Below, one piece after another: positions 8,563-18,283 of a DNA stretch of 40,580 nucleotides. Made by a program: the position numbers and the translations under genes. Under the pieces are notes generated by a model. That model ran no database searches. It worked only from the letters and a program-made list of their open reading frames with translations, and had not been told where the DNA came from. Position 1 is the first letter of the stretch. Each line of letters begins with the position of its first letter. Origin of the DNA: Clostridia bacterium (GTDB taxonomy: Bacteria > Bacillota > Clostridia > UBA1381). Location: contig JALEPO010000089.1 in the NCBI GenBank assembly GCA_022768695.1, forward strand, positions 1-40,580. Reading direction: 5' to 3'.

Positions 8563-9339
8563 TTATTCCTGTTTATTTGATTTTTCGTCATCAGGCTGTT
8601 TTTTAATTTTATCTATAAGCTCCGGAATTTTCGCTGCTGTTTCCTGAACCATGTCCTGCACAACCTCGGGCAGTGTAGGTTTTTTTCTTTCATCCTTCCA
8701 GCCTATATATACCGCCTCAACTCTGTAAATCGGCATACCCGCTTCTGAAAAACGCTTCTCATATTCCGTCATAACATTATCCTTATAATCTGAATTGTGC
8801 AAATCAAAGGAAATATTCTCAAGCTTATAATTCTCCTGTACAAAGGAATTAAGAGAAAATTCAAAAAGGGCGCGATTATCTGTTTTAAAATATATATAGT
8901 CGCCCTCATTAAGAACATTCTTATAGCGGTCAAGAAAACGCTTATGAGTAAGACGGCGCTTTGCCTGTTTTTTCTTCTTCCATGGATCGGAGAAATTAAG
9001 ATAAATTCTTTCAATTTCACCCTTTTCAAAAATATCCTCTATCTTTTCAGCGTCCATATCCATAAAAAATACATTTTTAAGCTCCGCGTCAACAGCCTTC
9101 TCCATAGCCATAACAATTACATCTTCAACCTTTTCAATGGCAATAAAATTAATTTTGGGATATTTTTTTGCCATTCCCGTTATAAAGCTGCCCTTGCCGC
9201 AGCCTATTTCAATATGAATAGGATTATCATTTCCGAAAAGCTCCTTCCACTTTCCCTTCCAATCCTCAGGATTTGGAATATGCACGCTGCTGCAGCGTTC
9301 CATACGAGCGTCAAGATTTTTCTTTTTTCTTACTCTCAT
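8563..9339 (-). CDS. trmB: tRNA (guanine-N7-)-methyltransferase
   Basis: IHIEIGCGKGSFI, RIYLNFSDPWKKKKQAKRRLTHKRFL. Confidence 0.95.
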   Translation of the reverse strand: MRVRKKKNLDARMERCSSVHIPNPEDWKGKWKELFGNDNPIHIEIGCGKGSFITGMAKKYPKINFIAIEKVEDVIVMAMEKAVDAELKNVFFMDMDAEKIEDIFEKGEIERIYLNFSDPWKKKKQAKRRLTHKRFLDRYKNVLNEGDYIYFKTDNRALFEFSLNSFVQENYKLENISFDLHNSDYKDNVMTEYEKRFSEAGMPIYRVEAVYIGWKDERKKPTLPEVVQDMVQETAAKIPELIDKIKKQPDDEKSNKQE

Positions 9340-10064
9340 TATTTTACCTCCGCTTTAAGCATTTCTACTGCCTCGTCAAGCTTAACATCCCCCGTATACA
9401 AGGCGCGTCCGACAATAACACCCTCAACACCTGTAGGAATTAACGACTTGATATGCTCAATGCTTCCTACTCCGCCCGAAGCAATTATATCAGCTTTTAC
9501 GCTTGATACCATTTCCTTCATTGCCGCTGTGTTAGGTCCGGCAAGAGTTCCGTCTGTTGCAATATCGGTGTAAACTATAGTTGACACGCCAATATCAACC
9601 ATTTTTTTCGCAAATTCAACAGCTGTAAAATCACTTGTTTTTTCCCAGCCCTCTATTGCTACCATTCCGTCCTTAGCGTCAATTCCAATAACAATCTTCT
9701 CTTTGTGCTTATCAACCGCGCGCTTTACAAATTCACTGTCCGAAACCGCCTTTGTGCCTATGATTACACGGTTTATTCCACATGCCAGCTTCGCTTCAAT
9801 ATCCTCCATTGTACGAATTCCGCCGCCCGTCTGAACAGGTACGTTTACACTGCGGCAGATTTCCTTTATAATCTCCGCATTCACGCCATGCCCCTTAAGC
9901 GCCCCGTCAAGGTCAACAACATGGATAAATTCACCGCCTAAGCTTTCCCATTTCTTAGCCATATCCGCAGGACTGTTTCCGTAAACTGTAACATCAGAAA
10001 AACGTCCCTGCAAAAGACGAACGCAGTTTCCGTCTTTAATATCTATCGCCGGATAAATTCTCAT
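9339..10064 (-). CDS. hisA: ProFAR isomerase (HisA)
   Basis: MRIYPAIDIKDGNCVRLLQG, VPVQTGGGIRTMEDI, TDIATDGTLAGPN. Confidence 0.96.
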   Translation of the reverse strand: MRIYPAIDIKDGNCVRLLQGRFSDVTVYGNSPADMAKKWESLGGEFIHVVDLDGALKGHGVNAEIIKEICRSVNVPVQTGGGIRTMEDIEAKLACGINRVIIGTKAVSDSEFVKRAVDKHKEKIVIGIDAKDGMVAIEGWEKTSDFTAVEFAKKMVDIGVSTIVYTDIATDGTLAGPNTAAMKEMVSSVKADIIASGGVGSIEHIKSLIPTGVEGVIVGRALYTGDVKLDEAVEMLKAEVK

Positions 10065-10065
10065 A

Positions 10066-10707
10066 TTATTCCGCCTCCGTTAATTTAGTAAATTCTTCAA
10101 CAATATGCATGATACGTTCCTTTTCCATTTTCATGCTTACCTTGTTTACAACAAATCTTGCGCTTAACGGACAAACATCCTCAAGCACATCAAGACCGTT
10201 TTCCTTAAGTGTTTTTCCTGTTTCGACAATATCCACAATAACATCTGACAAGCCAACAAGCGGTGCAAGCTCAACAGAACCGTTAAGCTTTATAATATCA
10301 ATAGTCTGTCCCTTATCGTCCTGAAAATATTTAAGCGCAATATGCGGATACTTTGAAGCAACGCGAAGGTTTGTTATTTTATCAAGCTTCCCCTTTAGTT
10401 CAACAGGCCCGCAAACAGCCATCTTGCATTTTCCAAAACCCAAATCAACCATTTCATAAAGATTGCGGCATTCCTCAAGAATAGTATCCTTGCCGACAAT
10501 ACCTATATCCGCCGCGCCGTATTCAACATATGTAGGCACATCCGAAGCCTTAACAAGAATAAATTTCATCTTGTTTACCTCGTCGGTAAAAATCAGCTTT
10601 CTTGTTTTTTCTCTCATCTCGGCACAATCCATACCAATCTGTGTAAATATATCCATTGCAAGCTCGGCAAGTCTTCCCTTTGCCAAAGCGACAGTTAAAT
10701 ATCTCAT
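10066..10707 (-). CDS. hisG: ATP phosphoribosyltransferase catalytic subunit, short form
   Basis: [50 protein letters not shown]; 213 aa, adjacent to hisZ. Confidence 0.96.
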   Translation of the reverse strand: MRYLTVALAKGRLAELAMDIFTQIGMDCAEMREKTRKLIFTDEVNKMKFILVKASDVPTYVEYGAADIGIVGKDTILEECRNLYEMVDLGFGKCKMAVCGPVELKGKLDKITNLRVASKYPHIALKYFQDDKGQTIDIIKLNGSVELAPLVGLSDVIVDIVETGKTLKENGLDVLEDVCPLSARFVVNKVSMKMEKERIMHIVEEFTKLTEAE

Positions 10708-10732
10708 AATTCTGTTCCCTTTCTAAATAATA

Positions 10733-12064
10733 TCAGCAGCAGTCACAGTCGTGATGGTGATGGCCATCATGATGGTCATGACCGCAGCCGCAGTCGTCAT
10801 CACAACAGTCATCCTCATAATAGCCAAGAAATGCATTAGCTGTAGTTTCAATTATTTCCTGCTTTGTAAAATCCTTAATTTGCAGTTTTCCGTCAGGGAA
10901 CACTCTGAGCATACAGCCTATATCTGTTCTGTTAGAATATTCCTCCGCATCTCTGTAATCACCGTCGCCGATATACATTTCAACAAGACAGCCGTTTACA
11001 CGAAGATTATACGCAAGCTCATATGCAATGCCCTCGGCATTCTTCTCCGCAAAAATAAGCGATGCGGAAACACCCTCGGAAGCTTTTCTGCCAAGCGCCG
11101 TCATTATTCTGTTTATGCCTATCGCAACACCTACCGCACCCTTAGGCGCACCAAATCTGCCCATCAGCTTATCATATCTGCCGCCGGCACAAATAGGAAA
11201 TCCCACACCGTGAGTATAGCACTTGAATATTGAACCTGTGTAGTAATCTATACTTTGCAGCATACCCAAATCAATCGAAATATATTTTTCAAATCCATAC
11301 AGGCACAAAAGCTCATATATACGCTTAAGATTATCAAGCGCAAGCTTTGAGGTTTCATTAAGTCCGTTTACATATGCTTTTTCAATGGTGTTTAAATCGC
11401 CGAAAAGATACGGCAGCTCAATCATAAGATTTTTAATGTCATCATCTATGTCAAGCTTGTTTACAATAGTTTTAATTCCAACAGAGTCCTTTGAGTCAAT
11501 TCTTTCACGCAGCTTTTCAGTAAGCGCCTCATCAAGCCCTGCCTGTTCGACAAGACCGTTGAAGAAAGCAACCTGACCTATTTCCATTGAGAAATCCTCA
11601 ATTCCGACAGCCATAATCGCCTCTATCGCTGCTGATATAACCTCAGCGTCAGCAGCAGGTGAATATGAGCCTATAAGCTCTATTCCGCTCTGCGTAAACT
11701 CGCGTCTTCTCGCGCCCTGAGTCTGCTCCGCGCGGAAAACATTGCCAGTGTACATATAACGCAGCGGCATTACCTTATCAGCTTCCTTTGTTGCTGCCAT
11801 ACGCGCAATTGAAGTTGTAAAATCAGAACGGAGCGTAAGTATTCTTCCCTGCTCATCAAAAAACTTGAACATTGTTTCCTGAGAAATCTGTCCGCCTGTG
11901 CCAATATAACAATCATAGTATTCAAAAGACGGCGTTTCAACCTCCTTATAACCAATAGAGGTGAATACCGACCATATTGTACTTTCAATTTCTTTTTTTA
12001 TACTGCACTCCTCGGGCAGTATATCGTTTACACCATTAGGTGTATGCAGCTTCCAATCTGACAT
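10733..12064 (-). CDS. hisZ: ATP phosphoribosyltransferase regulatory subunit (HisRS-like) with a His/Cys-rich C-terminal tail
   Basis: HisRS-like core (PNGVNDILPEE, TLRSDFTTSIARMAA, YYTGSIFKCY, GGRYDKLMGRFG) next to short-form hisG; tail DDCCDDDCGCGHDHHDGHHHHDCDCC. Confidence 0.93.
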   Translation of the reverse strand: MSDWKLHTPNGVNDILPEECSIKKEIESTIWSVFTSIGYKEVETPSFEYYDCYIGTGGQISQETMFKFFDEQGRILTLRSDFTTSIARMAATKEADKVMPLRYMYTGNVFRAEQTQGARRREFTQSGIELIGSYSPAADAEVISAAIEAIMAVGIEDFSMEIGQVAFFNGLVEQAGLDEALTEKLRERIDSKDSVGIKTIVNKLDIDDDIKNLMIELPYLFGDLNTIEKAYVNGLNETSKLALDNLKRIYELLCLYGFEKYISIDLGMLQSIDYYTGSIFKCYTHGVGFPICAGGRYDKLMGRFGAPKGAVGVAIGINRIMTALGRKASEGVSASLIFAEKNAEGIAYELAYNLRVNGCLVEMYIGDGDYRDAEEYSNRTDIGCMLRVFPDGKLQIKDFTKQEIIETTANAFLGYYEDDCCDDDCGCGHDHHDGHHHHDCDCC

Positions 12065-12109
12065 ATTTTCTGTTTCCTTTCTGCTTTATCACTTTAGCAT
12101 AATAAAGTA

Positions 12110-12138
12110 ATTATACATTTATTTTTATATTTTGTCAA
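12110..12138 (-). promoter_or_regulatory. Promoter for hisZGA-trmB (TTGACA-17-TATAAT)
   Basis: Minus strand TTGACA aaatataaaaataaatg TATAAT. Confidence 0.85.
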
Positions 12139-12164
12139 GGGGTTAATGCGTAATTTCCCGCTGT

Positions 12165-13043
12165 TTACCCGATATTTTTTGGATTGACATGAACCATGCA
12201 ATGCTTCACATTAGGAAATGACTGTTCAATATTATCATGTACACGCTGTGCAATATCATGAGCCTTATATAATGTAAGATTTCCGTCAGCGCCTATCTCA
12301 ACATCCACATATACCTTTGAACCGAAAAGACGAGTTTTAAGATCATCAACAGACACAACACCCTCCTGCTTTTCTACCAGTTCACGAAGCTCACTGCAAA
12401 CGCTTTCGTCACAGGACTTATCAACAAGCTGATTTGTGGCGTCATAAAATATATCCCATGCCGCCTTTGCAATAAATATACAAATAATACCTCCGGCAAT
12501 AGGGTCACATATCGGTAAACCCAGACGCGCTCCCAAAATACCCGCAAATGAACCAATTGAAGAAAGCGCATCGCTTCTGTGATGCCATGCGTCAGCCATA
12601 AGCGCAGTAGAATTTATTTTCTTTGCGGCTCTTTTTGTAAAATGGAACATCCATTCCTTCACCGCTATTGAAATTACTGCGGCAACAAGCGCGAGTCGTC
12701 CCGGTGCCTGCAATTCACCGTAATTGCCGCCGATTATCTTCATAACAGCGCCGTAGCCTATTCCCAAACCGGTCGCAAAAAGCAAAACAGATAAGAGAAT
12801 TGAGAATATAGCCTCCATTCTTTCATGACCGTACTGATGTCCGCTGTCCGATTCACGCGCCGATATATTAACTCCGGCAATAACAGCTATCGTACTTACC
12901 ACATCAGACGCACTGTGTACCGCGTCCGAAACCATAGCGCTTGAATGAGCTATTAATCCCGCTATAAGCTTAAAAACAGAAAGAGCCATATTAACAGCAA
13001 TACTTATAACAGAAACACGATTTGCTATTTTTTTATTTTCCAT
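12165..13043 (-). CDS. Cation diffusion facilitator (CDF) family metal transporter
   Basis: SAMVSDAVHSASDVVSTIAVI, HQYGHERMEAIFSI, ALMADAWHHRSDALSSIGSF, C-terminal VDVEIGADGNLTLYKAHDIAQRVHDNIE. Confidence 0.95.
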   Translation of the reverse strand: MENKKIANRVSVISIAVNMALSVFKLIAGLIAHSSAMVSDAVHSASDVVSTIAVIAGVNISARESDSGHQYGHERMEAIFSILLSVLLFATGLGIGYGAVMKIIGGNYGELQAPGRLALVAAVISIAVKEWMFHFTKRAAKKINSTALMADAWHHRSDALSSIGSFAGILGARLGLPICDPIAGGIICIFIAKAAWDIFYDATNQLVDKSCDESVCSELRELVEKQEGVVSVDDLKTRLFGSKVYVDVEIGADGNLTLYKAHDIAQRVHDNIEQSFPNVKHCMVHVNPKNIG

Positions 13044-13081
13044 AACTAACACTCCTTTACATGAAAAATACCCATGAAACA

Positions 13082-13174
13082 GTTATATACTGTCCCACAG
13101 GTATATTATGCCCTGCTGCCGTATAAATACAGCCCGACTGACAAAATTAATTGCCGTCTGTTCAGTTATATATA
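13082..13174 (-). promoter_or_regulatory. Probable NiCo (czcD-type Ni/Co) riboswitch aptamer
   Basis: Minus strand AACUGA.CAG...CAGUCGGGCUGUAUUUAUACGGCAGCAGG...CCUGUGGGACAGU matches the conserved four-helix core as I recall it; sits in the leader of a CDF transporter. Confidence 0.8.
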
Positions 13175-13203
13175 ATATGTAATATTCATGGTAATTGACA
13201 ATT

Positions 13204-13232
13204 AGTATATAAAATTTTTTTCATTCTGTCAA
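13204..13232 (-). promoter_or_regulatory. Promoter for the CDF leader (TTGACA-17-TATACT)
   Basis: Minus strand TTGACA gaatgaaaaaaatttta TATACT. Confidence 0.8.
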
Positions 13233-13310
13233 GGGGGGTAATTGTAAACTTTTTAACAAAAAATCTTATGTTATGTCATAAAATATACTATATTTTAACC
13301 AAAATTGAAA

Positions 13311-13339
13311 TTGACAAACCAAAAAAATTATATTATAAT
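13311..13339 (+). promoter_or_regulatory. Promoter (TTGACA-17-TATAAT) for the GltD-like oxidoreductase
   Basis: TTGACA aaccaaaaaaattatat TATAAT. Confidence 0.85.
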
Positions 13340-13400
13340 AGAATTAAATTAATATTCGCCGACTTATAGCCGGCTTAGAACATTTATCGGAGGTAAATCA

Positions 13401-14633
13401 ATGGCTCTTCATGTAATAAATGAGGCAAAACGTTGTCTTAACTGCAAAAAACCAATGTGTAGAACAGGGTGTCCTATAAATACACCTATTCCGGATATGA
13501 TACATACATTTTTAGAGGGTGATATAACAAAAGCAGGAGAAATGCTTTTTTCTAACAATCCTCTTTCAGTAATATGCTCACTTATATGCAATCACGAAAA
13601 CCAATGTGAAGGACATTGTGTTCTTAATAAAAAAGGCGCTCCGGTTCAGATAAGCAGCATTGAAAACTATATATCGGAAAATTATTTTGATAAGCTGAGT
13701 TTTGACAAAATTGAAAAGAACGGTATACGCGCCGGCATTATAGGCTCAGGCCCTGCCGGTATAACCATCGCAATTTTGCTTGCGCAGCGTGGTTATGATA
13801 TAACAATTTTCGAAGCAAGGGAAAAAATAGGCGGCGTGCTGCGGTATGGTATTCCTGAATTCAGACTTCCGAAATCACTTTTGGAAAAATACAAGGAAAA
13901 GCTTATGGAGCTTGGAATTAAAATTCGTCCTAACACATCAATCGGCACAACAATCAGTGTTGACGATATGTTCCGCGACGGTTACAGCGCTATATTTATC
14001 GGTACGGGCGTCTGGAAGCCAAACACGCTGCATATCAAGGGCGAAACTTTGGGAAATGTACATTTTGCAATTAATTATCTTACAAACCCGGATGTATATA
14101 ACCTCGGCGAAAGTCTGAATATTATAGGCGCCGGAAACTCCGCAATGGACGTTGCAAGAACAGCTTTAAGACACGGCTGTAAGAAAGTAACGGTATTCTC
14201 GCGAAGCGACCATCTTGCCGCAAGCGACCGCGAGGTTGAATATGCAAAATTTGACGGTGTTGATTTTGTTATGCACGTTGAGCCGGTGGAAATCACTGAA
14301 GAGGGTGTTGTATTTGTCGAGCTTGAATGTGATGGAAGAGGTCATCTCTATCCGATACGCGGCACTGAGGATTTGTATCCGGCTGATTCTACAATCATAG
14401 CAATCAGTCAGGGACCTAAGGACAGAATTGTTTCAACAACAACAGGTCTTGAGGTGAACGAAAAGGGGCTGCTTGTAACAAATACCTTCGGAGAAACTAC
14501 CCGTGACGGTATCTTTGCTTCGGGCGATGTTGTAAGAGGCGCTAAAACGGTTGTTGAGGCTGTAAATTATTCCAAGCAGGTTGCAGACGCTATGGATGAA
14601 TATATGCAAAGTCTGCATACTAAGGAAGAATAA
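13401..14633 (+). CDS. NAD(P)-dependent oxidoreductase, glutamate synthase small-subunit-like (Fe-S plus FAD/NAD(P) domains)
   Basis: CLNCKKPMCRTGCPINTPIPD cysteine motif, GIIGSGPAGITIAILLAQRGYDITIFEA, GGVLRYGIPEFRLPK, INIIGAGNSAMDVARTALRHG-type motif, ASGDVVRGAKTVVEAV. Confidence 0.93.
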   Translation: MALHVINEAKRCLNCKKPMCRTGCPINTPIPDMIHTFLEGDITKAGEMLFSNNPLSVICSLICNHENQCEGHCVLNKKGAPVQISSIENYISENYFDKLSFDKIEKNGIRAGIIGSGPAGITIAILLAQRGYDITIFEAREKIGGVLRYGIPEFRLPKSLLEKYKEKLMELGIKIRPNTSIGTTISVDDMFRDGYSAIFIGTGVWKPNTLHIKGETLGNVHFAINYLTNPDVYNLGESLNIIGAGNSAMDVARTALRHGCKKVTVFSRSDHLAASDREVEYAKFDGVDFVMHVEPVEITEEGVVFVELECDGRGHLYPIRGTEDLYPADSTIIAISQGPKDRIVSTTTGLEVNEKGLLVTNTFGETTRDGIFASGDVVRGAKTVVEAVNYSKQVADAMDEYMQSLHTKEE

Positions 14634-14676
14634 AAAATTTAAATATCGTTTCATTATGAAACACCTCCCAAAAAAG

Positions 14677-14706
14677 AAACAGGATGCCTAAAGCATCCTG
14701 TTTTAA
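14677..14706 (-). terminator. Terminator of rpsF-ssb-rpsR
   Basis: AAACAGGATGC-CTAAA-GCATCCTGTTTT followed on the minus strand by TTTCTTTTTTGG. Confidence 0.8.
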
Positions 14707-14713
14707 AATTCAA

Positions 14714-14959
14714 TTATTCAGCAACGAAAGGCAATAATGCAACTATTCTTGCACGCTTGATAGCTGTTGTAAGCTGTCTCTGGTGCTTTGCACAGTTACC
14801 GCTGATACGTCTTGGAACAATCTTGCCTCTCTCAGATACATATCTTCTTAGCTTTGCTGTATCCTTGTAATCAATATGCTCTACCTTATCTACACAGAAC
14901 ATACAAACCTTTTTCTTAGGTCTTCTTGCTCTCTGTGGTCTGTCATTTCTTTCAGCCAT
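14714..14959 (-). CDS. rpsR: 30S ribosomal protein S18
   Basis: [64 protein letters not shown]. Confidence 0.97.
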   Translation of the reverse strand: MAERNDRPQRARRPKKKVCMFCVDKVEHIDYKDTAKLRRYVSERGKIVPRRISGNCAKHQRQLTTAIKRARIVALLPFVAE

Positions 14960-14998
14960 GATGGTTTTCCTCCTTATCAAGATTTATCATTGTTTCAA

Positions 14999-15505
14999 TT
15001 AAAACGGCAAATCATCCTCGGAGCCGTCAAAATCCGCAAACCCCGACGAATCAAAATCGTCAAAGTTCGGTTCTGCACCCGGTGCCGGAGCTGGAGCGTT
15101 AAACCCGCTGCCCTGATATGAATTCTGATAGCCGTTCTGGTTTTGGTAACCGCCGCCTGTGTTTGTTCTTGCACCTGAGCCTGTTTCAGCCTTCGAGCCG
15201 GTAAAATACGCCTCGTCAACAACTACTTCAGTAGCATACTGTCTTTTGCCGTCCTGACCATCCCAGCTTCTTGACTGGATACTGCCTACAACAGCAATCA
15301 TACTGCCCTTCTGAAAGTAACGTGCAATAAACTCACCTGTCTGACGCCATGCAACGCAGTTTATAAAATCAGCCTGACGCTGTCCGTCCTTGCCGGAAAA
15401 ACGTCTGTCAACTGCGATTGAAAATCTTGCAACGCTTACACCGTTAGGCGTCTGACGCATTTCAACATCGCGTGTTAGCCTTCCCATTAAAATTACTTTG
15501 TTCAT
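14999..15505 (-). CDS. ssb: Single-stranded DNA-binding protein
   Basis: MNKVILMGRLTRDVEMRQTPNGVSVARFSIAVDRRF; acidic tip DFDGSEDDLPF. Confidence 0.97.
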   Translation of the reverse strand: MNKVILMGRLTRDVEMRQTPNGVSVARFSIAVDRRFSGKDGQRQADFINCVAWRQTGEFIARYFQKGSMIAVVGSIQSRSWDGQDGKRQYATEVVVDEAYFTGSKAETGSGARTNTGGGYQNQNGYQNSYQGSGFNAPAPAPGAEPNFDDFDSSGFADFDGSEDDLPF

Positions 15506-15508
15506 CGC

Positions 15509-15811
15509 TTATTCCTCATCTTTTCTGATGATGATAGTTCTAAGGATACCTTCTGTAATCTTATACTGTCTGTCCAATTCCTTTGGGAAATCAGCATCAG
15601 CCTTGAAGTTTACAAGATAGTAAAAACCTTCTGTTCTATCATTAATTTCATAAGCAAGTCTTCTCTTGCCCCACTCATCAACTGACTCAAGCTCACCGTT
15701 CTTTTCGATAAGTGATGTAAACTTATCCTTAAGGGCAGTTACGCTTTCCTCATTAAGTGTTGCATCAATGATAAAAATTGTTTCATAGCTGTTAATAATT
15801 TTTTCAGCCAT
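15509..15811 (-). CDS. rpsF: 30S ribosomal protein S6
   Basis: YETIFIIDATLNEESVTALKDKFTSLIEKNG...EWGKRRLAYEINDRTEGFYYLVNF. Confidence 0.97.
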   Translation of the reverse strand: MAEKIINSYETIFIIDATLNEESVTALKDKFTSLIEKNGELESVDEWGKRRLAYEINDRTEGFYYLVNFKADADFPKELDRQYKITEGILRTIIIRKDEE

Positions 15812-15817
15812 TTTCTA

Positions 15818-15866
15818 CACCTCCTTATGGACTTTAGTCCCGAAGCCCCGCTTCGGGCAAGGATTG
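15818..15866 (-). promoter_or_regulatory. Structured leader upstream of rpsF (candidate S6:S18-type autoregulatory element)
   Basis: CCCGAAGC-GGG-GCTTCGGG hairpin, GGAC-TAAA-GTCC hairpin, and CCTT that can pair with AAGG of the SD. Confidence 0.4.
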
Positions 15867-15896
15867 CCTGTTATCACAGACTTTGCTATTATACAA

Positions 15897-15937
15897 TAAA
15901 AGAGAAAAAATGTCAAGACATTTTTTCTCTTTTTTAA
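15897..15937 (-). terminator. Terminator of ftsH-xre
   Basis: AAAAGAGAAAAAATGTC-AA-GACATTTTTTCTCTTTTTT. Confidence 0.8.
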
Positions 15938-15966
15938 AATTTTTAACTAATATTAGACGCTTTTAA

Positions 15967-16299
15967 TTAATCCGCTCTGTATTTACTGTCATTTATTAAA
16001 AAACGGTAAAACTCTGCAAGCATTTTCATACCGTCCGCATTCAGCTTTGATAAATCAATTTCCGACGCGGGTGATACAATTACTTGTCTGCGTTCATTTG
16101 TTCTTCCGTACAGATAATCACTTGAAACATTGAAATATATTGCAAGATTTCTTAGCACTATCGGTGAAGGACATCTTATCCCCTTTTCCCAGTTTGCTAC
16201 CGCACTCCTGTTTACACCCGCAATATATCCGAGAGATTCCTGAGTTATGCCCTTCTCCTTGCGAAGCTGTCTGAGGCGATGCGCAAATGTATCAATCAT
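15967..16299 (-). CDS. XRE-family HTH transcriptional regulator
   Basis: FAHRLRQLRKEKGITQESLGYIAGVNRSAVANWEKGIRCPSPIVLRNLAIYFNVSSDYLYGR; ATG overlaps the ftsH end (ATGATTGA). Confidence 0.9.
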   Translation of the reverse strand: MIDTFAHRLRQLRKEKGITQESLGYIAGVNRSAVANWEKGIRCPSPIVLRNLAIYFNVSSDYLYGRTNERRQVIVSPASEIDLSKLNADGMKMLAEFYRFLINDSKYRAD

Positions 16300-18283
16300 T
16301 TGCGTTTTCCTCCGCCTGTTCAGCTGCTTCCTGCCCGTTATGTCTTTCATTCACCTTATTGAATATCTCCATAAACTGGTCGCCGGTTATGGTTTCCTTA
16401 TCAATAAGGAATTCAGCAATTTCATCAAGAGCCTCTCTGTTTTCATTAAGTAAAAGCAATGCCTTATCGTAGCAATTCTTCAATACAGATACAACCTCGT
16501 TATCGACAGCGGTTTTAGTTTCCTCGGAACAATTCGATACACTTCTGCCGTCAAGATATTTATTCTGAACGCTCTCAAGCCCCGCCATGCCAAATTTATC
16601 CGACATACCATACTGTGTAATCATATTTCTTGCAAGCGCTGTTGCGCGTTCAATATCATTTGAAGCTCCGGTTGTCTTTGTGTTAAATACAATTTCCTCC
16701 GCAGCACGGCCGGCAAGGAACACAGTAAGCTGATCAAGTATTTCATCCTTTGACATCAGATACTTTTCTTCCTCCTCAGGCATCTGCATTGTGTATCCCA
16801 AGGCGCCCATTGTACGCGGAACAATCGTGATTTTATGAACCGGCTGAGTATTTTTCTGGAGGGCGGTTGCAAGCGCGTGACCTACCTCATGGAAAGCAAC
16901 TATCCGCTTTTCATTTTCGGACAATATTCTATCCTTCTTTTCCTTACCCGCTATAATAACCTCAACAGCCTCCATCAAATCCTCCTGCAAAACAAGCTTT
17001 CTGCCCATACGCACCGCGCGCAGCGCCGCCTCATTTACCATATTTGCAAGATCCGCGCCTACCGCTCCGCTTGTAGCAAGAGCCATAGCGTGTAAATCAA
17101 TGGAAGGATCGGTTTTAACATTTTTAATATGCACCTTAAGAATATCCTCGCGTCCCTTTAGGTCAGGCTTTTCAACGATAATGCGTCTGTCAAAGCGTCC
17201 GGGACGCAGCAGCGCTTTATCCAAAACCTCAGGACGGTTTGTTGCGGCAAGGATAACAAGCCCCTTTGAGGAATCGAAGCCGTCCATTTCTGAAAGCAGC
17301 TGGTTCAGAGTCTGTTCACGCTCATCATTTGAGCTTAGCTGATTATCTCGTGATTTGCCTATAGCGTCAATTTCATCAATAAATATAATACACGGTGCTT
17401 TTGCGGAAGCCTGTTTGAATAAATCTCTTACTCTTGAAGCGCCCACGCCCACAAACATTTCCACAAATTCCGAACCGGAAAGCGAGAAAAACGGCACATT
17501 GGCTTCACCCGCAACAGCCTTTGCAAGAAGCGTCTTACCGGTACCCGGAGGGCCGACAAGCAATGCGCCCTTGGGCTGTTTTGCACCTATCGCCGTATAT
17601 TTTGTCGGATTATGAAGGAAATCAACTATTTCATCAAGCGATTCCTTAGCCTCCTCCTGCCCGGCAACATCCGCAAATGTAACTCCGGTCTTATTTTCTA
17701 TATTATACATCTTCGCATTGGACTGACCTATTCCCATAATTCCACCGCCGCCCATTTTCTTGGAAAGCGAGCGCGAAAAAAACATCATAAGAGCAAATAT
17801 AAGCAAAAACGGCATGATGTTCCACAGGAAAAATTCAAGCATTCCGCTTGAGTTTTCAAGTGAACGACCGTATGTTACACCCTTTTCATCAAGCTTTTCA
17901 AGCAGCCTGTCGTCGTTTATATAACCGGTATAATAAACCTTGCGCATTTCTTTTTTTGCATTTTCGATTATATCCGTACTGTCTGTATTTCTGCCGAAAA
18001 TTCTTTCCGAAAGATTGCCTGCCATTTTTCCGGCAGCTTCAATGTTTTTCACTTCCTCGGAATTTTCATCAACGTTTTCATATATAATCAATCTATCGGT
18101 TTTTAATACAACCTCGTTCACTTGATTATTATCAAGCATAGTCATAAATTCATTATAGGTTATTTCTTTTTTGGGCTGTGAGGCTGCAAAAGAAATAAAT
18201 ACATTCAGTAAAACCGTTAAACCCACCGATATTATAAGCATTGTTATCAGCGGATTTTTAAACGGTGATTTTTTCTCGTTCAT
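16292..18283 (-). CDS. ftsH: ATP-dependent zinc metalloprotease FtsH
   Basis: [53 protein letters not shown] zinc motif. Confidence 0.97.
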   Translation of the reverse strand: MNEKKSPFKNPLITMLIISVGLTVLLNVFISFAASQPKKEITYNEFMTMLDNNQVNEVVLKTDRLIIYENVDENSEEVKNIEAAGKMAGNLSERIFGRNTDSTDIIENAKKEMRKVYYTGYINDDRLLEKLDEKGVTYGRSLENSSGMLEFFLWNIMPFLLIFALMMFFSRSLSKKMGGGGIMGIGQSNAKMYNIENKTGVTFADVAGQEEAKESLDEIVDFLHNPTKYTAIGAKQPKGALLVGPPGTGKTLLAKAVAGEANVPFFSLSGSEFVEMFVGVGASRVRDLFKQASAKAPCIIFIDEIDAIGKSRDNQLSSNDEREQTLNQLLSEMDGFDSSKGLVILAATNRPEVLDKALLRPGRFDRRIIVEKPDLKGREDILKVHIKNVKTDPSIDLHAMALATSGAVGADLANMVNEAALRAVRMGRKLVLQEDLMEAVEVIIAGKEKKDRILSENEKRIVAFHEVGHALATALQKNTQPVHKITIVPRTMGALGYTMQMPEEEEKYLMSKDEILDQLTVFLAGRAAEEIVFNTKTTGASNDIERATALARNMITQYGMSDKFGMAGLESVQNKYLDGRSVSNCSEETKTAVDNEVVSVLKNCYDKALLLLNENREALDEIAEFLIDKETITGDQFMEIFNKVNERHNGQEAAEQAEENAND

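Noticed and set aside
8797-9573. 258-aa + strand ORF opposite trmB/hisA
   Set aside because: Antisense to two clearly recognised genes; composition looks like a reverse-frame artefact, no family resemblance, no SD.
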